Source: Agreia pratensis (lineage in GTDB: Bacteria; Actinomycetota; Actinomycetes; Actinomycetales; Microbacteriaceae). From it: a DNA stretch of 64,000 nucleotides. The DNA lies in NCBI RefSeq assembly GCF_900177685.1, contig NZ_FXAY01000004.1, positions 186,001 to 250,000 on the forward strand. Reading direction: 5' to 3'. The position numbers and the translations under genes are program-made. This document shows positions 46,085 to 55,154 of this stretch, in pieces. How positions within the stretch are numbered: position 1 is the first letter of the stretch; each line of letters opens with the position of its first letter. The notes under the pieces were generated by a model. That model had not been told where the DNA came from, did not search any database, and saw nothing but the letters and a program-made list of their open reading frames with translations.

Positions 46085-46108
46085 GGTTCTGAAGTGACCG
46101 AGAACCTC
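46083..46108 (+). terminator. Hairpin directly after ychF
   Basis: Perfect 8-bp stem GAGGTTCT / AGAACCTC with a 10-nt loop, starting at the ychF stop codon and followed by GTGTTT. Either the ychF terminator or part of an integration-site structure. Confidence 0.55.
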
Positions 46109-46132
46109 GTGTTTCAGGACATCGAGAGCCCG

Positions 46133-46363
46133 GTCCTCCTGACACTATGGAGATAATCAAACAGGTCGGGCTGACCTTTCTGCAAGAACGGCTGCGAAGG
46201 CCATCCCCGCTGGCATCGGTGTCGTGTTCAGCGGTTCGACCAACTACGTACTGGCGACGGAGTTCCGTCGCCGTCTCAGCGCCATCGAGCTGGGTGGCCT
46301 AGCTCGATTGATCGACGTGCCGGAGGATGGAGTTGATAGCGTGGCCCCATGGTTTACGACGTA
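46133..46363 (+). pseudogene. Truncated reading frame, C-terminal remnant (possibly EcsC-like)
   Basis: From a stop codon near 46137 a frame stays open to TAA near 46361 without a good start. It reads like protein: about 70 residues including RADLSARTAAKAIPAGIG and STNYVLATEFRRRL. The segment KAIPAGIG...GSTNY is reminiscent of the C-terminal part of EcsC-family proteins, a weak visual match only. Its end overlaps the start of the HEPN-like gene. I read it as the tail of a gene whose front was lost when the flanking DNA was joined to ychF. Confidence 0.4.
46337..46342 (+). promoter_or_regulatory. -10 box (TAGCGT) for the HEPN-like gene
   Basis: TAGCGT followed by 6 nt and the ATG at 46349, leaderless spacing. 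It lies inside the truncated frame, so the gene could be expressed independently of ychF. Confidence 0.45.
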
Positions 46364-47257
46364 ACGCATCATCGGCAGGAACGACTCCGTGCGATCGCAC
46401 GATGGACTGAGGTTGGTGTGTTAGAGCGGCGCTCCCAGTTACCGATCGAGAAGGCATTCGCGGATAGGGTTGCAGAGAGGTCCACCACTTTCTTTAAGCC
46501 AGTAAATACAAACGACGTCGATTCAGTCACTTTCCATCGTGAGTTGAGCTATCTAATAGACGCCTTCGATTCCCTTCCCTGGCGCGTGGACATTGCTTTC
46601 GATTCGACTTGGAAGGCCTTCGAACTTGAGACTAAAGAAGTTTCCAACGGAAACGCCACGGACCGTCTAAAAGCCACCGCCGCGATTCTCGATTCGGAAA
46701 TAGTCGAGCGGTTGTGCGAGAGCTTCCCAGTCCAGTCTTGTGAGTATCTCTTTGCACGAACCGTTACAGATGTGGTGGATGAAACTGCCGATAATGGGCT
46801 TACGAACAGAATGCTCTACTCGACAGACTCGACTATTCGCCAACTCTTGGATCATCTAAAAGGTGCCTACGGGGACGGCGAATTTGATTCGCGCAGGAAG
46901 GGTGCGCTTCTCCTCCGGCGTGCTCTGCGAGGTGACACCTTAACTTTGGGCGGCGTCGGTGATTTTCGACTAGATACAACTTCGAGGGCGCGAATCCTGA
47001 TTTCGCTCTTCCTGTACACCACTCGAAATGAGCGCTTCCACGGCGCCTCTTTTTCACCGTTTCTAAGCAGCGCGGCAAGCCTCCGCACCTACACGCATCC
47101 TTTCTTTGCGTTCCTGGCGTCGTACTATCTTCTATTGGCCGTGTGGCTAGAAAAGCGTCCGGAGGCGCTGGGTGTGGATCAGGTTGGCTTGCTGAGGTCG
47201 CTCGAAGAGAACTTGAAGACCTCAAACGATGTGTTCGGAGGACATTGGGAAAAGTGA
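46349..47257 (+). CDS. Orphan protein with HEPN-like RNxxxH motif in an inserted cassette
   Basis: 302 aa, not recognised as a named family. Mostly helical by appearance, without signal peptide. In the C-terminal third, an amphipathic helix (ARILISLFLYTT) runs into RNERFHG (Arg226, Asn227, His231), exactly the R-N-x3-H catalytic signature of HEPN ribonuclease domains found in abortive-infection, toxin and CRISPR effectors. It is followed by a second hydrophobic helix (FFAFLASYYLLLAVWLE). The N-terminal half has a conserved-looking SLPWRVDIAFDSTWKAFE. Base composition is about 50% GC in sampled lines, against roughly 65% around it, with many A/T-ending codons. It sits alone between duplicated ychF ends. 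A defence or toxin role is inferred only. Confidence 0.6.
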   Translation: MVYDVTHHRQERLRAIARWTEVGVLERRSQLPIEKAFADRVAERSTTFFKPVNTNDVDSVTFHRELSYLIDAFDSLPWRVDIAFDSTWKAFELETKEVSNGNATDRLKATAAILDSEIVERLCESFPVQSCEYLFARTVTDVVDETADNGLTNRMLYSTDSTIRQLLDHLKGAYGDGEFDSRRKGALLLRRALRGDTLTLGGVGDFRLDTTSRARILISLFLYTTRNERFHGASFSPFLSSAASLRTYTHPFFAFLASYYLLLAVWLEKRPEALGVDQVGLLRSLEENLKTSNDVFGGHWEK

Positions 47258-47286
47258 CACTGGGAGTGCAACCTGACGCTTTTAGA

Positions 47287-47323
47287 CAAGACGGCTACGT
47301 CGTGGAGTTCCGCTTCAACGTCT
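47287..47323 (+). repeat. Direct repeat copy 2 (displaced ychF 3' end), att-like
   Basis: Second copy of the ychF terminus, in the same orientation and still encoding QDGYVVEFRFNV then TAG (47323-47325). Together with copy 1 it bounds 1241 bp of lower-GC DNA. Normal high-GC sequence resumes immediately after it. Confidence 0.85.
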
Positions 47324-47338
47324 AGTCGGGGAAGCCCC

Positions 47339-47962
47339 TCAGTTCCCGAACCGAGCCCCGGTCTCCAGTTCGATGAACCGCCACATCCAGCTGAGGGCGA
47401 TGGCAGACGTGAGGCCGGGCGCGTGCTGCGACAGCTGTGTGGCCAGGCCATCGCTGTATGCCGCGAGCTTCAGAGCGAGGCCAGCCGGGTCGTCCGTCGC
47501 GAAGATGCCCTGGTCGGCGCCGCGCTGCAGGGTGCGGGTGAGGCACGCCTCCCAGATTCGGATGCGCTCCACGTATTCGGCCGCGACCGCCGGCTTGCGG
47601 GCTACGGCTGTCCAGTAGTCCGACCACAGGCGCCAGTGGTCGCCGGTCTCTGCCGTTTCGGAGAACAACGGTTCGATGAGAAGCCGTACTCCGATGATGG
47701 GGTCGGCCTCGGCGTCGACAGCCTCGATGATCGACGAGTAGAACCGAGCCGTCTCGAGCACGACCACCTCGTTCAGGATCTCGGCGACGCTCTCGAAGTG
47801 ATAGGTCACCGTGCCGATCGACACGTCTGCCTCACGCGCGATGTCCCGCAGGCGCGTGGCTCCGAGTCCCTCGCGCAGGATCACCCTCCGTGCCGCCTCC
47901 ACGATAAGCGCTCGGCGTTCCGCGGGCTTTCTGCGTGGTGCGGCGGAACCAGTGTTCGTCAT
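47339..47962 (-). CDS. TetR family regulator, last gene of peptide-uptake operon
   Basis: 207 aa. Helix-turn-helix TRLRDIAREADVSIGTVTYHF (about residues 36-56) after ALIVEAARRVILREGLGA, then a helical C-terminus. It starts inside the stop of the CocE-type hydrolase gene (ATGA), so it is translated from the same message as the peptide importer. A palindrome at 55155-55170, in front of the first gene of the operon, is the likely target, giving autoregulation of the whole unit by a peptide-derived ligand. Confidence 0.86.
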   Translation of the reverse strand: MTNTGSAAPRRKPAERRALIVEAARRVILREGLGATRLRDIAREADVSIGTVTYHFESVAEILNEVVVLETARFYSSIIEAVDAEADPIIGVRLLIEPLFSETAETGDHWRLWSDYWTAVARKPAVAAEYVERIRIWEACLTRTLQRGADQGIFATDDPAGLALKLAAYSDGLATQLSQHAPGLTSAIALSWMWRFIELETGARFGN

Positions 47963-49971
47963 GCCGAGGTCCGAGGCACAATGTCGTCGAAGTGACGCTC
48001 GGAGACCAGCTCCACCTCGGCATCCGGACCCCCGTCACGGGCCCACGCGCGCACGGTATTGACGACGCGGAACGTATGCGCATCCGCCGTCACCCGCGAG
48101 GTGGTCTCGAGCCAGGCGCGCCAGTCTGGCTTCTCTAGGCCGATCGCCCAGCGCGACTCTGCCGAGGCCGAGAGCGGGTCGCCGTCGATGATGCGGTACG
48201 TCTCGCGGCTGTCCTCGGTGAAGACCAGGCCATCGGGGTACTCGCGGCCGCCTCCATAGCCGGGATCGACATCCAGCACCCACTCGCCCGTCTCAACGTC
48301 GTAGGAGACGCTGCGTTGGGGCAGTTCTGATGAGTTCGGAAGCCGGTGGATCGCGAGCGGCTCCGCGTGCTCGGGAGGGTCAAACGCGACCCCATCGTCG
48401 GTCGCGCGCGTCCATACGGGCAACGAGACCCTGCTGCGTTCCGGCTGCAGCGTGAGGGTCGCCTCGACCGGATGCGGCCAGACCCACGGCCAGTACGCCG
48501 ACGAGACCGCGATCCGCAGGCGATGCCCGGCCGGGAACCGATGGCCTGTCGAGACCAGGGCGACCCGGGCATCCTCTTCGACGCCCGGCTCGAGGGCGTC
48601 GGCCCGGTCGCGACCGTGTCGCTTATCGAGGTTGAGCACGCCGCGGGTGACGAGCGTCGAGCTGCCGTCGGGAGCGACATCGCAGAGCCGCACGATGACG
48701 TGTGCGTGAGAGGCGTCGCTCGTCACGGCCAGGTTCACCACCACCGAGCCGAGCACGTCGAACGCCTCGTCGACGGGCAGATCGAAGCAGACGGAGCGGC
48801 CATCTTCGGCACGTTGATCGGTGGGCAGATCGGTGGCATTGCCGAACGGAAAGAATCGTCCGGCGTCGAGACCCGTGCTCTGAGGGGACCGAACAATGAC
48901 GGGTCCGTGAGCGCCTCCGACCAGCGAAGAAAGCGGCACGGCACGATCGCTGGTGGCAGTCGATGGCCAGGCCTCAGCCGCGACCCAGCGGCCAGTTCGT
49001 TCGGCGTAGTACGTGGCGGGGGGCTCGGAGTTGTTGATCCAGGCGCGAAGCGCGGGTAGTTCCTCGACCCCGTTCTCGTCGCCGCGGAGCCAGCGGTCCC
49101 ACCAGCGCAGGCTCTCCTGCAGGAACCCGATGCCGGGTCCCGGGGCGAGACCGCGGTCTGGATACTGGTGCGACCATGGCCCGATGATGCCCTTCACGGG
49201 CGCGTCGATATTCTCGACCAGACGCAGCACAGCGTCACGGTAGGGGTCAGCCCAGCCGCCGACGGCCAGGACGGCCGCTCGGATGCTGCCGTAGTCCTCG
49301 CAGACGCTCCCGTGCTTCCAGTAGTCGTCGCGCTCCTGGTGGGCGAGCCACACGGGAGTCATCGGCCGGTTGTGTTCGAGGCGCTCGCGCCAGCGCTCGA
49401 CCCAGTCGGCGCCGACGACCTCCGGCCGCGGTGGCCGCGAGTTGAACGCGAACATGGTTCCACCCCAAGCCGCCATGTCGATGCCGAGAACGGCGCCACC
49501 GATGTAATGCACATCGTTGTCGTAGCGGTCGTCGGTCGAACAGACGGTGACGATGGCCTTGAGGGCATCCGGTGCCCGACCAGCGAGTTGCAACGCGTTG
49601 AATCCACCCCACGAGATTCCGAACGCGCCCACAGCTCCCGTCGAGAACGGCTGATTCGCGAGCCACTCGATGACCGCGATTCCGTCGTCGAGTTCCTGCA
49701 CCGAATACTCGTCGTCGAAGAGGCCGTCAGACGAACCGGTGCCACGAATGTCGACGCGCACTGACGCGTATCCGTGGGCCGCGTACCAGGGATGACGCTC
49801 GCTGTCGCGGGGAGCAGTCCAGTCGTCGAGCCGGTACGGAAGGTATTCGAGCAGCACCGGCACGGGATGCTCGACGCGAGGCGCCCAGATGCGCGCGTGC
49901 AGACGGGTGCCGTCGGGCATCGGGATCCAGTCGTCGCGCACGGACACCTGATGTTGTTCGCGATCGGTCAT
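47959..49971 (-). CDS. CocE/NonD family hydrolase (peptidase S15-like)
   Basis: A 670-aa serine hydrolase of the CocE/X-Pro dipeptidyl-peptidase group. N-terminal alpha/beta-hydrolase domain with nucleophile GISWGGFN (Ser120), acid Asp probably in GGWADPYRD and His in GPWSHQYPD; C-terminal jelly-roll domain (AHVIVRLCDVAPDGSSTLVTRG, WPWVWPHPVEATL). It has no signal peptide, so it likely acts on imported peptides or acyl esters in the cytosol. ATG 49971 has GGAGAG upstream and overlaps the ATPase stop by 4 nt. The location behind a peptide ABC importer suggests it processes the imported compound. Confidence 0.88.
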   Translation of the reverse strand: MTDREQHQVSVRDDWIPMPDGTRLHARIWAPRVEHPVPVLLEYLPYRLDDWTAPRDSERHPWYAAHGYASVRVDIRGTGSSDGLFDDEYSVQELDDGIAVIEWLANQPFSTGAVGAFGISWGGFNALQLAGRAPDALKAIVTVCSTDDRYDNDVHYIGGAVLGIDMAAWGGTMFAFNSRPPRPEVVGADWVERWRERLEHNRPMTPVWLAHQERDDYWKHGSVCEDYGSIRAAVLAVGGWADPYRDAVLRLVENIDAPVKGIIGPWSHQYPDRGLAPGPGIGFLQESLRWWDRWLRGDENGVEELPALRAWINNSEPPATYYAERTGRWVAAEAWPSTATSDRAVPLSSLVGGAHGPVIVRSPQSTGLDAGRFFPFGNATDLPTDQRAEDGRSVCFDLPVDEAFDVLGSVVVNLAVTSDASHAHVIVRLCDVAPDGSSTLVTRGVLNLDKRHGRDRADALEPGVEEDARVALVSTGHRFPAGHRLRIAVSSAYWPWVWPHPVEATLTLQPERSRVSLPVWTRATDDGVAFDPPEHAEPLAIHRLPNSSELPQRSVSYDVETGEWVLDVDPGYGGGREYPDGLVFTEDSRETYRIIDGDPLSASAESRWAIGLEKPDWRAWLETTSRVTADAHTFRVVNTVRAWARDGGPDAEVELVSERHFDDIVPRTSA

Positions 49972-51683
49972 GCGCTCTCCCATCGCCTGGTTCGGTGCCC
50001 GTTGCCGTGGTCGTCCCAGCCGTCTGCGTCTCGCCATGTCTGCTTGGCGTCGTCGACGCCCGGCAGCTCGGTCATGCCCGGATCGAGCGTGGCTTCGAGC
50101 AGCTGCCGGGTATACGGATGATTCGGGCTGCGGAAGAGATCCTCGGTCGAGGCGATCTCCACGATCCGGCCGCCGGTCATCACAGCGACCCTGTCGGCGA
50201 TGCCGCGCACCACAGCGAGGTCATGGCTGATGAAGAGGCAGCTCAGTCCCTTCGCATCGCGCAGCTCGGTGAGCAGGTCGAGCACGCCGGCCTGCACCCT
50301 CACGTCGAGAGCTGTTGTGATCTCGTCGGCGATGATGAGGTCGGCGCCTGCGGCGAGGGCCCGCGCGATCCCGACCCTTTGGCGTTGGCCTCCGGAGAGC
50401 TGGGCGGGGAGGCGACTGGCGAAATCGGGTGTGAGGCCGACCTCGACGAGCAACTCGGCGACGCGATCCTTGGAGGTGCTGCCGGTGAAGAGCCGCAGTG
50501 GTCTCGCGATCGCTGCACCGACGGTGCGGCGAGGGTTCAGCGAGGTGTCGGCGTTCTGAAAAATGAGCTGCACCGAGCGGCGGAGGGCGAGTGAACGGCC
50601 CGCGACGGGCTTCGTGAGGTCGCCTTCGAGTCCGTCGGAGCCGTGGAACGCGAAGCTCCCCGACTCTGCCGGGAGGAGCCCGGCCATCGCCATCGCGAGA
50701 GTCGACTTTCCGCTGCCCGACTCGCCCACGACCGCGAGCGTCTCCCTCAGGCCGATCTCGAAGGAAACGTGATCGACGGCCGCCGGGAGAGACCGCGCGT
50801 AGCGAACCACGAGATCCTGCGCCACGACGACCGGAACGACCTCGGTCTTATCGAGAGTCGTGTCGGCCTCGATCTCGGCGCGACGAGATCGCGGAACGCT
50901 CGCCAGCAACTCGCGCGTGTAATCGTGCTGTGGATGAGCGAACAGTTCGGCGGTCGTATTGTGCTCTACGACGATCCCGTCGCGCATCACAGCGATCTCA
51001 TCGGCCATGGTCGACACCACACCCAGGTCGTGGCTCACGAGCAGGATCGCCATCTCGAGCTCGACCGCGAGATCGCGAATGAGGGTGAGCGCTGCCGCCT
51101 GCGTCACGACGTCGAGCGCGGTCGTCGGCTCGTCGAGAACCAGTAATCGGGGCCGGCAGGCGATCGCCATCGCTATGGCGATCCTCTGCTGCTGGCCGCC
51201 CGAGAGCTGATGTGGGTAACGGTCGATGATGCTCTCCGGGTCGGGGAGTCGCACGTGGCGAACGAGCTCGAGCACCCTGTCGTGTCCGCCTGGGAGACCA
51301 TGGCTCTCCAGAGCTTCCCGCAGCTGCCGACCGACGCGCATCGATGGGGTAAGCGCCTGGCCGGCGTTTTGAGCGACGATGGCGGCGGTTCCGCCTCTGA
51401 GGGCGCGGCGCTCGCGGTCATTCAGTGAGAAGACGTCTGCGCCGTCGACGGTGACGCTGCCGCCGACGATTGTGGAACCGCGCCGGAGATGCGCCAGCAG
51501 GGTGCGTGCAACGGTGGACTTTCCGCTGCCGCTCTCTCCGACGAGCCCGAGCGCCTCTCCGGGCCGGATGGCGAAGCTCACGCCGCGCACGACGGGAACG
51601 TCGTGGCGACCGACGGAATAGGAAATAGAGAGGTCGTCGACCTGCACGATGTTCTCGGTGGTGCCGACGGAGATGGCGCTCAC
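49968..51683 (-). CDS. Peptide ABC transporter, fused dual ATP-binding protein (DppD-DppF type)
   Basis: 571 aa containing two complete nucleotide-binding domains. Domain 1: GESGSGKSTVART and LSGGQQQRIAIAMAIA; domain 2: GESGSGKSTLAMA and LSGGQRQRVGIARALA, followed by NHPYTRQLLEA typical of oligopeptide ATPases. It energises the two permeases encoded upstream. The arrangement replaces separate DppD and DppF subunits. All junctions in the operon are 4-nt overlaps. Confidence 0.92.
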   Translation of the reverse strand: MSAISVGTTENIVQVDDLSISYSVGRHDVPVVRGVSFAIRPGEALGLVGESGSGKSTVARTLLAHLRRGSTIVGGSVTVDGADVFSLNDRERRALRGGTAAIVAQNAGQALTPSMRVGRQLREALESHGLPGGHDRVLELVRHVRLPDPESIIDRYPHQLSGGQQQRIAIAMAIACRPRLLVLDEPTTALDVVTQAAALTLIRDLAVELEMAILLVSHDLGVVSTMADEIAVMRDGIVVEHNTTAELFAHPQHDYTRELLASVPRSRRAEIEADTTLDKTEVVPVVVAQDLVVRYARSLPAAVDHVSFEIGLRETLAVVGESGSGKSTLAMAMAGLLPAESGSFAFHGSDGLEGDLTKPVAGRSLALRRSVQLIFQNADTSLNPRRTVGAAIARPLRLFTGSTSKDRVAELLVEVGLTPDFASRLPAQLSGGQRQRVGIARALAAGADLIIADEITTALDVRVQAGVLDLLTELRDAKGLSCLFISHDLAVVRGIADRVAVMTGGRIVEIASTEDLFRSPNHPYTRQLLEATLDPGMTELPGVDDAKQTWRDADGWDDHGNGHRTRRWESA

Positions 51684-52582
51684 GAGACGGCTCCCTTCTG
51701 CGCCCGGTCGATGCCGAGCGATTTGCTCAGACCGTCGGCGCTGAGGTTGAGGCCGACTACGAGGGTTGCCAGGGCGACAACGGGTGCAAGGGCGCCCATC
51801 GGCACGACAGTCAGCGCTGTCCGGTTCTCCTGCACCATGAGCCCCCAGTCGGGTGTCGGCGGATTGGCGCCGAAGCCGAGAAAGGAGAGGGTCGAGATAA
51901 GCAACACGATCCAGGATGCCCGCATCGCGTATTCGACGAGTACGACGTCGGTCACGTTCGGCAGGATTTCGCGAAAGACGATGCTCAGTGGCTTCTCGCC
52001 GCGGGCTCGAGCTGCCGTCACGTAGTCCTGCGTGATGACGGTGCGCGCCGCTCCGCGAACGACACGCGTGACCGCCGGCGCGTAGACGACGGTCACGGCG
52101 AGCACGATCACCCAGAGGCCGGAGTTGAAGACCGTCACGACGACGAGCAGTGCGAGGATGGAGGGCACCGCCAGCAGAGCATCCACGACGCGCATGACAA
52201 CCTCATCGAACCAGTTGTCTGCATAGGCAGTGACGCACCCGAGAATGGTGCCGATACTGACGGCGATAGTCGTGGCGAGGAACGTCACGAGCAGCGCGTA
52301 TCGGCCGCCGTTCAGAGTACGAGACAGGATGTCGCGGCCGTACTGGTCGGTACCGAGCCAGTGCGACCAGGTTGAGCCTGTCAGGGCCACTGAAGGATCG
52401 GTCGAGATCGGGTCGTGCCCTGATATCCACGGTGCGACGATCGCGAGAACGATGTGCAGTGCAATGAGGCCGAGGCCGATAGAGAGGGCGGTCGAACCGC
52501 TCAGGCTGCTTGTGACGGACGAGGCGATTCCTCGCATCCATCTGGACGGTCTGCCGCGGACCCCGGTCGTGCTTGCCATCAT
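51680..52582 (-). CDS. Peptide ABC transporter permease (DppC type)
   Basis: 300 aa, about six helices. It has the DppC hallmarks: N-terminal helix, an extracytoplasmic segment with HWLGTDQYGRDILSRTLNGGRYALLV, and the EAA loop YVTAARARGEKPLSIVFREILPN. ATG 52582 overlaps the DppB stop (ATGATG); the 92-residue upstream extension is a shadow frame. Forms the channel with the DppB-type subunit. Confidence 0.9.
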   Translation of the reverse strand: MMASTTGVRGRPSRWMRGIASSVTSSLSGSTALSIGLGLIALHIVLAIVAPWISGHDPISTDPSVALTGSTWSHWLGTDQYGRDILSRTLNGGRYALLVTFLATTIAVSIGTILGCVTAYADNWFDEVVMRVVDALLAVPSILALLVVVTVFNSGLWVIVLAVTVVYAPAVTRVVRGAARTVITQDYVTAARARGEKPLSIVFREILPNVTDVVLVEYAMRASWIVLLISTLSFLGFGANPPTPDWGLMVQENRTALTVVPMGALAPVVALATLVVGLNLSADGLSKSLGIDRAQKGAVS

Positions 52583-53559
52583 GAGCGGGCCTTCCGTCTG
52601 GTGCGGAGTTTCGGATCGAGAGCGAGCGCGATGAGATCGGCCGCCAGATTGCAGACGACATAGACGAGTGCACTTACGACGGCGATGGCTTGGATGGTCG
52701 GCAGATCGCGGTTGAATACGGATTCGAGCATGAGCTTGCCCATACCCGGGTAGTTGAAGACGTTCTCCACGACCACCACTCCGCCGAGCAGCCACGCTAC
52801 GTTCAGCGCGACCACGTTGAGAGTCGGCAGCAGGGCGCTCGGCACGGCGTGACGCCATACGACCTGACGGGTCGTGAGTCCCTTGAGCTCGGCCGTGGTC
52901 ACGAACTCGCTTGCCATGACGTCGATGGTCGAGGATCTGGCCGTGCGCACGATGTATGCGGCCATGGACAGCGTGAGAACGATGACGGGCAACCAGATGG
53001 CGGGCAGGAGCTGGGCTATCGTGGCGCTCTCACCGCGCAGGACCACGGCGGGAAAGATAGGGATGGCGATGGCGAAGAGCAGCACGAGGATGGTGGCGAC
53101 CATGAACTCCGGCACGCTCATCACTACAAGGCTGACGAGTGAGATCGCGTGGTCGGCGGGGCGCCCGCGACGCACACCGGCGACAACGCCGAGCGTGAGC
53201 GAAATGGTCACGCCGATCAGCATGGCGGGCACCGCGATGAGCAGGCTGTTACGGAATGCCACGAGCAGGCCTGGCCCGACGGGATTTCCGCTGACGAGCG
53301 ATGTGCCGAAGTCGCCGGTGACCGCACCAGACAGCCACTGCACGTAGCGGATCCAGACCTTCTGATCGAGGCCGAGCGTCTCACGAAGCGTCGCCAACGC
53401 CTCTGGCGTGGCATTCTGCCCCAGCAGTTGCTGTGCAACGTCGCCCGGCAGAGCCTGAACAGCGAAGAAGACAAAGAACGACGCCAGCAGAACTGTGAGC
53501 AGAGCTATTCCGAGGCGCCGGGCGATGAGGAGCATGGCGGGAGCGATCGAGGCCTTCAC
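52579..53559 (-). CDS. Peptide ABC transporter permease (DppB type)
   Basis: 326 aa, about six helices. It opens with LLIARRLGIALLTVLLASFFVFFAVQALPGDVA, the standard DppB start, and has the EAA loop FVTTAELKGLTTRQVVWRHAVPSALLP. ATG 53559 overlaps the binding-protein stop by 4 nt. Confidence 0.9.
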   Translation of the reverse strand: MKASIAPAMLLIARRLGIALLTVLLASFFVFFAVQALPGDVAQQLLGQNATPEALATLRETLGLDQKVWIRYVQWLSGAVTGDFGTSLVSGNPVGPGLLVAFRNSLLIAVPAMLIGVTISLTLGVVAGVRRGRPADHAISLVSLVVMSVPEFMVATILVLLFAIAIPIFPAVVLRGESATIAQLLPAIWLPVIVLTLSMAAYIVRTARSSTIDVMASEFVTTAELKGLTTRQVVWRHAVPSALLPTLNVVALNVAWLLGGVVVVENVFNYPGMGKLMLESVFNRDLPTIQAIAVVSALVYVVCNLAADLIALALDPKLRTRRKARS

Positions 53560-55133
53560 GCGCGGAGTCCGATCGAGAGGTAGTCGAATTCGAAGCCGTA
53601 TTCGGAATAGTTGACGACTCGGCGGGAGAGGCCGACGAGCCGGTCCCCGAACATAGGGGTCATATCGGCGGAGTCGTCGATGACGACGCGTTGAGCGTCT
53701 TGGTAGAGCATGCGACGCCGGTCATCGTTCATCTCGGCGCGGGCCGAATCGAGGAGCCCATCGAAGGTGGGATTAGACCAGGCGCTTTCGTTGTACGACG
53801 ATCCCGTGCGGAAGATCTGGTTCAGCAGTTGATCGATCGGCCGGCCGGTGAACCAGTAGCTCACCATGAGCGGTTTCTGCATCCATATCTGCGTGTAATA
53901 GGAGTCCGACGAGGCGTTTCGAACCACGAGATCGATGCCTGCATCTTTGACAGCGTCGCGGTACGCGACCGCCAGGGGAGTGAAGACCGACTCGTAACTC
54001 GACGTATAGATCTCGGTGCGAAAGCCTTCGCGGCCTGCCTGCTTGAGAAGGAACTTGGCCTTGTCGGGGTCGTACTCGCGTCTCTCATTGAGGAAGACGG
54101 ACTGGTCGGGTGGCACCGGGTTGTCCCAGCCGGGTGAGCCCGTGCCTTGGAGGGCCGTGTCGACGATGACCTGAGGATCGTAGGCGAGTTTCATTGCCTG
54201 CCGCACGCGCTGGTCGCTGAACTCTTCGCTCGTGAAAAGCATAGGGATCGTGTACCACTGGGCGTCGGCTGCGCGAGCGACGGTCGCCGTACTCGACGCC
54301 GAGACCACGAGGGCTGTGGCGTAGTCGAGGTTGGTCTGCGAGATGAGGTCGATCTGCCCGGCAAGAAGAGCGTTCACTCGGGCGGTCGTGTCTTGGATCG
54401 AGTAGAAGTCGATGCCGTCGAGCACCGGGCGACCCGCGAAATGATCATCGAAAGCCTCGATACTGCCCGTGCCAGCAGGCTCGAACGACGAAAGTCTGAA
54501 TGGCCCAGTGCCAATCCCTGTACGGCCGATGTCGGCGGCACTGCCCTCGGGAATCATGTAGCACTGATACGCCGTGAGGAGCGAGGGGAATTCGGCGTTG
54601 GGTGTGAGGAGGGCGATCCGCAGAGTCAGCGGATCCGGCGCGGTCATTCCGCCGGGGCCGATCATGGCGGCCAGAACCTCGCCCTGCGGTGATGCGGTAT
54701 CGGGATCGAGGATGTGCTCGATGGAGTAGATCGCGTCGGCGGCAGTGAAGCTGCGGCCGTCGTGAAAAGAGACGCCCGCACGCAGCTTGAATGTCCACAC
54801 CGTGCCGTCGGCGTTGGCCGACCATTCTGCGGCGAGATCGGGAACCGTCGTTCCGCGCTTGTCGAGCTTGACGAGTCGGTTGTAGAGAGCGCCAAGGTAC
54901 TCGTAGGCCGATAGAGAACTCGCTGAGTCGAGCGTCTCAGCAGCCGATGCGGCGGGGCGAGCGATCCGGAGGCGCCCACCTCGTGCGGCGGTGCCTACGG
55001 CTGCTGACTTGGGGATCGTCGGAGTGCGTCTATCGGGCGCACACCCGGCGAGGGTGAGCAGCCCGAGCCCGGCGAGGCCCGCGGCTCCTGCCAGCACTGC
55101 GCGCCGGCTTGCTTCGGGATACTGCGGTGTCAT
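53556..55133 (-). CDS. ABC transporter substrate-binding protein, family 5 (peptide type)
   Basis: A 525-aa extracellular binding protein (SBP_bac_5). The N-terminus ASRRAVLAGAAGLAGLGLLTLAGC combines a twin-arginine-like SRR motif with a lipobox (LAGC), so export by Tat and lipid anchoring is likely. Core motifs: LYNRLVKLDKRGTTVPDLAAEW, WTFKLRAGVSFHDGR and FTAADAIYSIEHIL. It heads the peptide-uptake operon. The ligand could be oligopeptides or nickel- or opine-like compounds; the downstream S15-type hydrolase favours peptides or acylated amino acids. Confidence 0.9.
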   Translation of the reverse strand: MTPQYPEASRRAVLAGAAGLAGLGLLTLAGCAPDRRTPTIPKSAAVGTAARGGRLRIARPAASAAETLDSASSLSAYEYLGALYNRLVKLDKRGTTVPDLAAEWSANADGTVWTFKLRAGVSFHDGRSFTAADAIYSIEHILDPDTASPQGEVLAAMIGPGGMTAPDPLTLRIALLTPNAEFPSLLTAYQCYMIPEGSAADIGRTGIGTGPFRLSSFEPAGTGSIEAFDDHFAGRPVLDGIDFYSIQDTTARVNALLAGQIDLISQTNLDYATALVVSASSTATVARAADAQWYTIPMLFTSEEFSDQRVRQAMKLAYDPQVIVDTALQGTGSPGWDNPVPPDQSVFLNERREYDPDKAKFLLKQAGREGFRTEIYTSSYESVFTPLAVAYRDAVKDAGIDLVVRNASSDSYYTQIWMQKPLMVSYWFTGRPIDQLLNQIFRTGSSYNESAWSNPTFDGLLDSARAEMNDDRRRMLYQDAQRVVIDDSADMTPMFGDRLVGLSRRVVNYSEYGFEFDYLSIGLRA

Positions 55134-55154
55134 ACGGGACGACCTTCCGGATTG

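Noticed and set aside
47143-47325. A 60-aa ORF ending with the displaced YchF tail
   Set aside because: Its front part is an out-of-frame reading of the HEPN-like gene; only the last 12 codons match YchF, so it is a repeat rather than a gene.
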